From contig NZ_ARVW01000001.1 of the NCBI RefSeq assembly GCF_000384315.1, positions 2,303,746 through 2,367,745 on the forward strand: a stretch of DNA of 64,000 nt, written 5' to 3'. Source of the DNA: Amycolatopsis nigrescens CSC17Ta-90. Its GTDB lineage: Bacteria; Actinomycetota; Actinomycetes; Mycobacteriales; Pseudonocardiaceae. This document shows positions 17,811-24,554 of this stretch, one piece after another; position 1 is the stretch's first letter, and each line of letters starts with the position of its first letter. The notes under the pieces were generated by a model. That model was given only the letters and a program-made list of their open reading frames with translations. It was not told the origin of the DNA and made no database searches. A program made the translations under genes and the position numbers.

Positions 17811-18638
17811 CTACCGGCCGGAGCCGCCGAGTTCCGCGACGAGCAGCTTGACCAGCGCACCGAGGCGCTGACGCTCCGGTTCCGCGGTGGGCACGCCCAG
17901 CTCGGCCAGCGGTGCCGCGGTGATCGGCCCGACGCAGGCGCAGAGCACCTTCCCGTCCCGCAGCACGGTCAGCAGCTCGTCGAACCGGCCGTGCTCGCGC
18001 GCCAGGTTCAGCAGGTTCGCCGCGGCGGGCGCGCTGGTGAAGGCCAGCGCGGTCAGCCCGCCGTCGATCACCTCGTCGATCATCCGGTACGCCGGGCCGG
18101 GGTCGACCGGGGACAGCCAGCGGTACGGCTGCACCTCGACCACCCGCGCGCCCGCATCCTGCAGGGGCTTGGTGAACTCCGGCAGCGCCGAACCGTGCAG
18201 CTGCACCGCGATCCGCGCGCCGGACACCCCGTCCGCCAGCAGCCCGCGGAACAGCTCGGCGTTGCTCTCCGTCGGCGCGGACCACGCCTCGCGCAGCCGC
18301 ACCCCGCGGACCGCGCCGGTCGCCTTCGGCCCGCGCGTGAACACCCGCGAGCCGTCCAGCGCTTCGATCAGCTCTTCCCGGAGACCCCAGCCCTCGGCCG
18401 CGTCCACCCAGCCGCGGAAACCGGCGCCGGTGGTGACCGCGGTCAGGTCGACCGGCTCGGCCAGCACGTCGTCGGTGGCCGCGCGGAGCTGCGTGTCGTC
18501 GGGCAGCGGCACGATCCGGATCGTGGGTGCGTGCCGGACGGCGGCGCCGTTGCGTTCCAGTGCGGCGGCGAACTCCTCCGCCCGCCGCTCCGCGGTGATC
18601 CCGATGGTGACTCCGGTCAACCCGGTCAACTCAGCCAT
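17811..18638 (-). CDS. Stand-alone uroporphyrinogen-III synthase (HemD)-like protein
   Basis: The protein has 275 residues in two HemD-type alpha/beta domains, with GITAERRAEEFAAAL at the N-terminus and FTSAPAAANLLNLA and CVGPITAAPLAELGV in the C-terminal half. It is clearly paralogous to the HemD part of the NnaR-like protein at 23068-24186, sharing TTGxGFRGW, EAAEGWGL-like and IAVQLHG segments. It has no DNA-binding domain. Its start overlaps the 3' end of the WYL regulator gene by 8 bases. It may be a true HemD enzyme or an effector-sensing partner of the WYL protein. The genomic pairing favours the second reading, but the sequence alone does not decide. Confidence 0.8.
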   Translation of the reverse strand: MAELTGLTGVTIGITAERRAEEFAAALERNGAAVRHAPTIRIVPLPDDTQLRAATDDVLAEPVDLTAVTTGAGFRGWVDAAEGWGLREELIEALDGSRVFTRGPKATGAVRGVRLREAWSAPTESNAELFRGLLADGVSGARIAVQLHGSALPEFTKPLQDAGARVVEVQPYRWLSPVDPGPAYRMIDEVIDGGLTALAFTSAPAAANLLNLAREHGRFDELLTVLRDGKVLCACVGPITAAPLAELGVPTAEPERQRLGALVKLLVAELGGSGR

Positions 18639-19608
18639 AGAAAGTGCCCATCTCCTTGACGACCTCGGCGACCCGCTCGCGCAGTTCCGGGGGCCCCAGT
18701 ACCCGCAGCTGCGGCCCGTACTGCAGCAGCTGGCCGAGCGCGGCCTCGCCCGCCTCCACCGGCAGCTCCACTCGCAACCAGCCGTCCTCGTCCGCTTCCT
18801 CGGGACCGTCCTCGGCTTCGCGAACGGCCCGCGCGCCCACCGCGCCGTGGTAGAACGCTACGAGAGCCCGCGCCCGTGGCGACATGCGGACCTCCGCCAG
18901 CCGCGGGAACATCCGCCGCTCGAACTGTTCGGACCACTCCTGCCAGTACGCGGAGAGGTCGAAGTCCTCCGGTCGCTCGAAGAACTCGCCGGTCTCCGTC
19001 AGCTCGAGTATGCGGGAAATCCGGTAGGTCCGGTCGCTGCCTTCGCATCGGGCGGCCAGGTACCAGTTGCCGGCCTTGAGCACCAGCCCGAGCGGCTCCA
19101 GCGCCCGCGTCACCTCGCGGTTGCCCCAGCGCTGGTAGCGCACCTCGATCCGGCGGGACTGCCAGACCGCCTCCGCCACCTCGGCCAGCCGCGGCAGGCT
19201 CTCGATCCCGCGGTGCCAGCCGGGCACGTCGAGGTAGAACCGCTCGGCCACCTTGCCGGCGCGGCCGCGCAGTTCGGCCGGCAGCGCGGCGTAGAGCTTG
19301 AGCTGGGCCGCCGCCAGCACCGTGCCGAGCCCGAGTTCCGCGGCCGCGCCGGGCAGCCCGGCCAGCGAAAGCGACTGGGCCTCCTCCTCGGTCATCCCGG
19401 TCAGCCTGGTCCGGTAGCCGTCCACCAGCTGGTAACCACCGGCCCGTCCCCGGTCGGCGTAGACCGGCACGCCGGACGCGGAAAGCGCCTCGATGTCCCG
19501 ATACACCGTGCGTACCGAGACTTCGAGCTCGGCGGCCAGCTCGTCGGCCGTCATCCGCCCCCGGTTCTGCAGCAGCAACAGCACCGAGAGCAACCTGCTG
19601 GCCCGCAT
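18631..19608 (-). CDS. WYL-domain transcriptional regulator
   Basis: The protein has about 325 residues from the ATG of MRASRLLSVLLLLQ; an ATG three codons upstream is also possible. The N-terminal helix-turn-helix has TADELAAELEVSVRTVYRDI. The central WYL domain has the conserved YQRWGNREVTRALEPLGLVL and KAGNWYLAARC, and a C-terminal WCX-like region ends near residue 320. WYL regulators sense nucleotides or other ligands and either repress or activate. The gene diverges from the LLM oxidoreductase gene across a 32-base AT-rich inverted repeat, which is the likely operator. It overlaps the HemD-like gene downstream. Confidence 0.9.
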   Translation of the reverse strand: MRASRLLSVLLLLQNRGRMTADELAAELEVSVRTVYRDIEALSASGVPVYADRGRAGGYQLVDGYRTRLTGMTEEEAQSLSLAGLPGAAAELGLGTVLAAAQLKLYAALPAELRGRAGKVAERFYLDVPGWHRGIESLPRLAEVAEAVWQSRRIEVRYQRWGNREVTRALEPLGLVLKAGNWYLAARCEGSDRTYRISRILELTETGEFFERPEDFDLSAYWQEWSEQFERRMFPRLAEVRMSPRARALVAFYHGAVGARAVREAEDGPEEADEDGWLRVELPVEAGEAALGQLLQYGPQLRVLGPPELRERVAEVVKEMGTFYG

Positions 19609-19648
19609 GCCGCCCATTCTTCCCCAGAACCCTGACGAATCCTGGCAA

Positions 19649-19680
19649 GTTTACTGAGTTATATTATTAACTAGGTAAAC
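19649..19680. promoter_or_regulatory. AT-rich inverted-repeat operator between WYL and LLM genes
   Basis: Left arm GTTTACTGAGTTA and right arm TAACTAGGTAAAC match at 11 of 13 positions around a 6-base centre. It is by far the most AT-rich stretch nearby. TATTAT at 19662-19667 could be the -10 of the plus-strand promoter, with the ribosome site AGGAGGA at 19684-19690. The WYL regulator is the obvious candidate to bind here and control both divergent units. Binding is inferred. Confidence 0.72.
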
Positions 19681-19694
19681 AACAGGAGGAAGTC

Positions 19695-20639
19695 ATGCGC
19701 ATTGGTGTCGCCATCCCGCCCGACCACAGCGCGCTGCCCGAGCAGGGCAACTCGGTGGACGCGCTGCTGGACACGGCGGCCGAGCTCGCCGAAGCCGGCC
19801 TGAGCGCGGTCTGGTTCACCCAGCGGTTCGACCACGACGCGATGATGGTGGCCGCGCTGACCGCCAGGGCGGTGCCGGGCATCGACGTGGGCACCGCGGT
19901 GGTACCGATTCCGGCACGCCACCCGATCGTGCTGTCCAGCCAGGCGCAGACCGCGCAGGCGGCCGGCCACGGGCGGTTCACCCTCGGCCTCGGCATGTCG
20001 ATCGGGTCCTTTATCGAGCAGACCTACGGAATCGCGCCGGGACGGCGGAACCGGCATCTGCGCGAGTATCTGACGGTGCTGCGCGAGCTGCTCGAGAACG
20101 GCACCGCGGACCTGGCCGGCGAGACGCTCACCGCGCGGACCTCGTGGCCGGGCCGCGTTCCCGGCGCCCGGCCGCGGGTGCCGGTCCTGCTCGCCGCGGC
20201 GGGCCCGCTGGCCCTGCGCGCCGCCGCCGAACTGGCGGACGGCGCGCTGCCGATCATGTCCGGCCCGCGCACCATCGCCGAGTACACCGTGCCGACCCTC
20301 ACCAGGCACGCCGAAGCGGCGGGACGGCCGGCACCCCGGATCGCCGCGATCGTCTCCGGGGTGGTGACCACCGATGTGGACGGTGCCAGGGCCCGCGCGG
20401 AGCGGAACATGGCCCAGCACGCCACCCTGCCCGCCTACCGGGCCGCGCTGGACCGCGAAGGCGTGCGCAATCCGGCCGACCTGGTCGCGATCGGTGCCGA
20501 AGAACTGCTCGCCGCCCAGGTGCGGAGCTACTCCGAGGCCGGCGTGACCGAGCTGGTCTACAGCCAGACCTCACTCGGGTCGCCGGCGGACCAACGCCGC
20601 ACCTGGCGGCTGCTCGGCGAACTCGTCCGGAAAACCTGA
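19695..20639 (+). CDS. LLM-class (F420- or flavin-dependent) oxidoreductase
   Basis: This 314-residue luciferase-like monooxygenase-fold protein has the N-terminal MRIGVAIPPD, AGLSAVWFTQRFDHDAMMVA, then VGTAVVPIPARHPIVLSSQAQT and FTLGLGMS, as in the actinobacterial TIGR03564-like F420 group. The C-terminal half has VPVLLAAAGPLALRAAAELADG. Actinomycetes make F420, so an F420-dependent reaction is likely, but FMN cannot be excluded. The start ATG has a strong AGGAGGA site six bases upstream. Control by the divergent WYL regulator is likely. Confidence 0.88.
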   Translation: MRIGVAIPPDHSALPEQGNSVDALLDTAAELAEAGLSAVWFTQRFDHDAMMVAALTARAVPGIDVGTAVVPIPARHPIVLSSQAQTAQAAGHGRFTLGLGMSIGSFIEQTYGIAPGRRNRHLREYLTVLRELLENGTADLAGETLTARTSWPGRVPGARPRVPVLLAAAGPLALRAAAELADGALPIMSGPRTIAEYTVPTLTRHAEAAGRPAPRIAAIVSGVVTTDVDGARARAERNMAQHATLPAYRAALDREGVRNPADLVAIGAEELLAAQVRSYSEAGVTELVYSQTSLGSPADQRRTWRLLGELVRKT

Positions 20640-20654
20640 CACAACCTGTCAGGT
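20634..20654. promoter_or_regulatory. Inverted repeat ACCTGACA-n5-TGTCAGGT
   Basis: Perfect 8-base arms surround a 5-base spacer, spanning the stop codon of the LLM gene and the region 22 bases before the DUF3224 start. It could be a small operator for the DUF3224 gene or a weak hairpin between two co-directional genes. It is too short and has too few U residues after it to be a convincing terminator. Confidence 0.45.
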
Positions 20655-20675
20655 AAGCGCGGCAGAGTGCTTCCC

Positions 20676-21077
20676 ATGAGCGAAAACACCTTCACCACCG
20701 CCGCCTGGGACGAGAAGATCGTGGCCGGCGCGGAGGACACCAACCGAGTCGCACATGTGCACAGCAAGAACAAGTACGCGGGCCTGATCGAGGGCGAGGG
20801 CACCAGCGACTACCTGCTCTACTACCCGGGCGCCGGCTACGACGGCAAGGGCATCACCTCGTCCGGGCTGGAGTGGATCGAAGGCAGCGTGGACGGGCGC
20901 GAGGGCGCTTTCGTGGTCCGGCACGAGGTAGGTTTCGACACCGAGGGCGTGCACGGCACCTGGACGGTGGTCGACGGTTCCGGGACCGGTGAGCTGGCCG
21001 GGATCTCCGGCAGCGGCACCATCTCCAGCACGTTCGGCGAACCATCGTCGGCCTACACCTTCGACTACCAGCTCTGA
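20676..21077 (+). CDS. DUF3224 domain-containing protein
   Basis: The protein has 133 residues from ATG 20676; a GTG 9 bases upstream is also in frame. It is an all-beta protein with the DUF3224 pattern: VAHVHSKNKYAGLIEGEGTS, then LLYYPG, GLEWIEGSVDGREGAFVVRH and GTGELAGISGSG. DUF3224 proteins resemble allene oxide cyclase-like or lipocalin-like barrels, but their role is unknown. It lies in a row of plus-strand genes between the LLM oxidoreductase and the winged-helix protein, with short gaps that suggest cotranscription with the latter. Confidence 0.85.
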   Translation: MSENTFTTAAWDEKIVAGAEDTNRVAHVHSKNKYAGLIEGEGTSDYLLYYPGAGYDGKGITSSGLEWIEGSVDGREGAFVVRHEVGFDTEGVHGTWTVVDGSGTGELAGISGSGTISSTFGEPSSAYTFDYQL

Positions 21078-21090
21078 CCGGGAGGCCGCG

Positions 21091-22212
21091 ATGCTCAACG
21101 TGGACCGCAAGCAGGTGCTCGCGTACCGCATCGCGGCGCACGGCCTGCACCGGCGGGAGCGGGACCCGGTGAAACTCGCCGTGTTCGACCTCGGCCTGCA
21201 GGACAGCCTGGGACACACCGCGCTTTACGGGCTGGCCGCGCGGCTGGCCGGCGAAGTCACCGAGGAGTCCCTTGTGGACAATCTGGGACTCACCCTGACC
21301 TGGTCGCATCGCGGGGCGCCGCACTACCACCGCTCCGGTGAGCTGGCCTCGCTCACCGCGGCGCTGGTGCCGCTCGGCGAGGCCGACGCGCTGGCCAGGA
21401 TGGGCTGGCAGCGCAAGCAGGTCGCCGAGGCCGGCCTGCCCGCGACCGACGCGCTGTTCACCGCGGCACGGGCGATCCGCAAGGCGGTGAACCGGACGAT
21501 GAGCAAGGGCGCGGCCAGCACGGCGGTCACCAAGCTGGTGCCGCCGGGGCTTTCCTACTGGTGCCGGGGCTGCCAGGCGACGCACATCCACGAGCAGCTG
21601 ATGCGCCTGGCCGCCCTGCCAGGCGGGGTCCGGCTGGAGGCCGGGATCGCGCCGGCCACCCTGGCGCCGATCACCGGCCGCGGCGCCATCAGGACGAAAC
21701 CGGACGCGGCGGCCGCCACCGAGGTGGTCGCCGCGTACCTCCGGCTGAACGGCCCGTCGACGATGACCGACGCCGGCGGTTTCGTCGGCACCACGAAGAC
21801 CGTGGCCGCCGAGATGTGGCCGGAGGGGCTGGCCGAGGTCAGGGTGGACGGCGCGCCGGCGTTCCTGCCCGAGACGCGGCTCGCCGAGTTGGAGAGCCCG
21901 CCGGAACCCGACCTGGTCCGGCTGCTGCCAGCCTGGGACCTGTTCCTGAACACCAAGAACAAGGCGCTGCTGGTGCCGGAAAAGGCGCGGCAGAAGGAGA
22001 TCTGGCGGATGCTCGGCAACCCCGGGGTGCTGATCGCGGACGGCGACGTCGCCGGCACCTGGCGGGCGAAAGCCGGTGGCCGCAAACGGCTCGACTTCAC
22101 CTTCAGTCCCTTTTGGACACTTGCGCCGCCCGATCGCGGTGCCGCCGAGGCCGAAGCCGAACGCGTCGCCGCCGCCCGCTCCTTCCCCGACCTGCGCGTC
22201 ACCTGGTCGTGA
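21091..22212 (+). CDS. Winged-helix DNA-binding protein of the AlkZ-like (HTH_42) family
   Basis: The 373-residue protein starts at ATG 21091 with GGGAGG upstream. It has the HTH_42/AlkZ-like architecture, with repeated winged helices: LTLTWSHRGAPHYHRSGELASLTAAL, SYWCRGCQATHIHEQLMRLA, and AAYLRLNGPSTMTDAGGFVGTTK. It ends LLPAWDLFLNTKNKALLVPEKARQKEIW (in parts), as family members do. Some members are DNA glycosylases that unhook interstrand crosslinks (AlkZ). I do not see the QxQ catalytic motif with certainty (LQDSLGH at that position). Activity is therefore uncertain; a DNA-binding role is likely. Confidence 0.8.
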   Translation: MLNVDRKQVLAYRIAAHGLHRRERDPVKLAVFDLGLQDSLGHTALYGLAARLAGEVTEESLVDNLGLTLTWSHRGAPHYHRSGELASLTAALVPLGEADALARMGWQRKQVAEAGLPATDALFTAARAIRKAVNRTMSKGAASTAVTKLVPPGLSYWCRGCQATHIHEQLMRLAALPGGVRLEAGIAPATLAPITGRGAIRTKPDAAAATEVVAAYLRLNGPSTMTDAGGFVGTTKTVAAEMWPEGLAEVRVDGAPAFLPETRLAELESPPEPDLVRLLPAWDLFLNTKNKALLVPEKARQKEIWRMLGNPGVLIADGDVAGTWRAKAGGRKRLDFTFSPFWTLAPPDRGAAEAEAERVAAARSFPDLRVTWS

Positions 22213-22293
22213 GTGCTCGGTCGTGCCGTTCGGCCGTCCGCCGAGCTTCGTCATGGCGAACTCGCCGTGCGCCAACGGTCAACTCACCGAGGC

Positions 22294-22389
22294 CGAACGT
22301 GGGACTCGCCGAAGCGGGCCCGACACACCGGCGAGTCCCACATTCGCGGGGCGCGAGTGCCACGTTCGGGGCTGGCGAGTTCTACATCC
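22294..22389. repeat. Palindrome family D with three arm copies at a 22-base period
   Basis: A 17-base arm CGAACGTGGGACTCGCC (22294-22310) pairs with GGCGAGTCCCACATTCG (22330-22346) with one mismatch. The right arm is then repeated imperfectly twice more, with its CGAGT core at 22332, 22354 and 22376, exactly 22 bases apart. The element lies between the convergent winged-helix and cbiX-like genes. No gene was found in 22213-22405. It may act as a bidirectional terminator or be a decayed cluster of a mobile palindrome. Confidence 0.7.
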
Positions 22390-22405
22390 ATGCCAGCGGG
22401 AAGGG

Positions 22406-23071
22406 TCAGGCGGCGGCGGAACGGGTGAGGGCTTCGGAGTAGCGGCGGAGGATCAGGTCGGCGACGCGGGGGTGGGCACCGAGCGGGTCGGAGACCACGG
22501 CCGCGCCGGAGTCTCGCGCTCGCCGGTGGAAGAGGCCGGGGGCCAGCAGCCAGGAGGCCACCGCGACCCGGCCGGGAGTGGCACCGGCCAAATCCGCCAG
22601 TGACGGTGACGCGGTCGCCGCGTAGCCGACCCGCACCGGCGTCGCCAGCCTGGCAGCCAGGGCGTCCGCGGCGGAGCGGACTTCGGCCAGCGCGTGCGGG
22701 TCGCTGGAGCCAGCGGCGCCGAGCAGCACCCGGTCGCCTCGGCGGTAACCGGCCGCGCGCAGGCGGTCGGCCAACACGTCGAGCAGCTCAGGGGCGGGAC
22801 CGAAGGCGTCCGCCACGGTCACCGCGGGATGCCCGGCGGCCTCGATCTGCGCCGGGATGTCCGTGCGCACGTGATAGCCGGACGCCAGGAACGCGGGCAC
22901 CACCACCGCGGGCCGACGCAGGCCGCGCAGCACCTCGGTGACATCCGGCGCCCGCACGTCCGCGTAGGCGACGCGCACCGGCACGCCCCGCGCGCGCACC
23001 AGGTCCGCCAGCTCCGCCACCACACGCGCGCCGGCCGGGTCACGGGTGCCGTGCGCGGCCAGCACGATCAT
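22406..23071 (-). CDS. Sirohydrochlorin chelatase (CbiX/SirB-like)
   Basis: The protein has 221 residues and two CbiX-type halves. Metal-site histidines are visible in IVLAAHGTRDP (near residue 7) and FLASGYHVRTD (near 67). The family inserts Co2+ or Fe2+ into sirohydrochlorin; Fe2+ insertion gives siroheme, the cofactor of the NirB encoded in the same operon. Its ATG overlaps the stop of the nnaR-like gene (ATGA). Context therefore favours a siroheme ferrochelatase over a cobalamin role. It is the last gene of the nitrite operon. Confidence 0.88.
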   Translation of the reverse strand: MIVLAAHGTRDPAGARVVAELADLVRARGVPVRVAYADVRAPDVTEVLRGLRRPAVVVPAFLASGYHVRTDIPAQIEAAGHPAVTVADAFGPAPELLDVLADRLRAAGYRRGDRVLLGAAGSSDPHALAEVRSAADALAARLATPVRVGYAATASPSLADLAGATPGRVAVASWLLAPGLFHRRARDSGAAVVSDPLGAHPRVADLILRRYSEALTRSAAA

Positions 23072-24186
23072 GCCGGCTCCCGTTCGACCGCCAGCCGATA
23101 GCCGCGCTTGACCACGGTCTGCACCAGCTTCCCCTCCCCCAGCGACGTTCGAAGTCTACCGATCGCCGTCTCCACCGCGTGCTCCTCACCACCACCCGGC
23201 AACGCCGAGATCAACTCCCGCCGGGACACCACCCGGCCCGGATTCGCCGCCAGCGCCCGCAGCACCGCCATCGGCGCCGGCGCCACCTCGCACAGCTCAC
23301 CGTCCACAATGGCCGCCTGACCGCGCAGCTCGACCTGCCGCCCGGCCGCGCACAGCCGCGGCGAGGACGTCACCAGCGCCTCCGACACGGTCCGCGCCAG
23401 CGCGCCGATCCTGGCCCGCTCCGGCTGCACCGCACCGATCCCGTACGCGACCAGCGGACCGGCCGTGATCGGCCCGACGCAGGCCACCACCACCCGGTTC
23501 AGCAGCGCGTTCACCAGCGCCGGCAGCCGCCCGCTCCGCTTGGCCATGGCCAGCATGCTGGCCGCCGCCGGCGCGCTGGTGAACGGCATCGCGTCGATCG
23601 AGCCGTCCAGCACCGCGTCCACCAGCCGGTCCAGCGGGCCGGGATCGGCGGGCCCGACCCAGCGGTACACCGGGATCTCGATCACCTCGGCACCCGCGCC
23701 GCGCAGCGCGTCCGCGAAGTACGGCAACGGCTCACCGTGCAGCTGCACCGCGATCCGCTGCCCCTCGACCCCGCTGGAAAGCAGATGCTGCAACAACTCG
23801 GCGTTGCTCTCCGACGCCGGTGAGTAGTCCTCGGACAGCCCGGCCGCCCGGATCGCGCCCTTCGCCTTCGGTCCGCGGGTCATCACCGAGGACCGGCTCA
23901 GCCCGGCCAGCAGCTGCTCGCCGAGCCCCCAGCCCTCGGCCGCCTCGATCCAGCCGCGGAAGCCGATCCCGGTGGTGGCCACCACCACGGCCGGCGGGTC
24001 GTCGAGCAGGTTCCTGGTCGCCGAGTACAGCTCGGTGTCGTCGGACAGCGGCACGATCCGGATCGCCGGGCCGTACCGCACGGTCGCGCCCTTGCGCACG
24101 AACAGCGCGCCGAGCTCGTCGGCGCGCCTGGCGGCCGTGATGCCGACCGCGTATCCGGCCAGCGGCAGGATGTTCGGGTGGATCAT
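23068..24186 (-). CDS. nnaR: NnaR-like regulator: HemD-like domain fused to winged helix
   Basis: The protein has 372 residues. Residues 1 to about 260 are a uroporphyrinogen-III synthase-like domain (GITAARRADELGALF, TTGIGFRGW, IAVQLHGEPLPYF, FTSAPAAASMLA). Residues about 280-370 are an OmpR/PhoB-type winged helix (MAVLRALAANPGRVVSRREL, then AVETAIGRLRTSLGEG and VKRGYRLAV). This fusion is the architecture of NnaR, which works with GlnR to activate nitrate/nitrite assimilation genes in Streptomyces. It lies between nirD and the cbiX-like gene with ATGA overlaps on both sides. The gene name rests on architecture and context. Confidence 0.88.
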   Translation of the reverse strand: MIHPNILPLAGYAVGITAARRADELGALFVRKGATVRYGPAIRIVPLSDDTELYSATRNLLDDPPAVVVATTGIGFRGWIEAAEGWGLGEQLLAGLSRSSVMTRGPKAKGAIRAAGLSEDYSPASESNAELLQHLLSSGVEGQRIAVQLHGEPLPYFADALRGAGAEVIEIPVYRWVGPADPGPLDRLVDAVLDGSIDAMPFTSAPAAASMLAMAKRSGRLPALVNALLNRVVVACVGPITAGPLVAYGIGAVQPERARIGALARTVSEALVTSSPRLCAAGRQVELRGQAAIVDGELCEVAPAPMAVLRALAANPGRVVSRRELISALPGGGEEHAVETAIGRLRTSLGEGKLVQTVVKRGYRLAVEREPA

Positions 24187-24554
24187 GGCGAACCCACGTG
24201 CAGCACTCCATCGAGCACCTGAAGCGGATAGGTCGGCACCCGCACCCCGTCGGCGTCCAGGCACTCGCCGGTGCGCAGGTCGAAACGCTCCTTGTAGACC
24301 GGCGACGCGACCACCGGCACTCCGTCGGCATCCCCGACGATTCCGCGCGCCAGCACCGCGGCCCCACTGCAAGGGTCCAAATTGGACAGTGCGTGGAACT
24401 CGTCGTGCACGGTACGGAACAGGGCCACCTGCCGCCCGTCCGGCAGCAGCGCGGCCACCCCGGCGCCCGGCGTCAGCTCGGACACCGCGCAGACCCGCAC
24501 CCAGGTCTGTCCGGCAGACTCAGTGGACTCAGCGGACTCAATGGACAAGGTCAT
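24183..24554 (-). CDS. nirD: Nitrite reductase (NADH) small subunit
   Basis: The protein has 123 residues from ATG 24554, which overlaps the nirB 3' end by 17 bases. It is a Rieske-like fold protein (TWVRVCAVSELTPGAGVAALL, then FHALSNLDPCSGAAVLARGI and SPVYKERFDLRTGECLD). As in other NirD proteins the full His/Cys cluster ligands are absent: only one Cys near the usual first motif and one in GECLD. So it should not carry a Rieske cluster. It pairs with NirB for cytosolic assimilatory reduction of nitrite to ammonium. Confidence 0.93.
   Translation of the reverse strand: MTLSIESAESTESAGQTWVRVCAVSELTPGAGVAALLPDGRQVALFRTVHDEFHALSNLDPCSGAAVLARGIVGDADGVPVVASPVYKERFDLRTGECLDADGVRVPTYPLQVLDGVLHVGSP

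Noticed and set aside
22330..22389. Possible CRISPR-like array
   Set aside because: Only three degenerate copies at a 22-base period with no spacers of normal size, and no cas genes nearby. The RecB-like gene at 48746 is a general nuclease.
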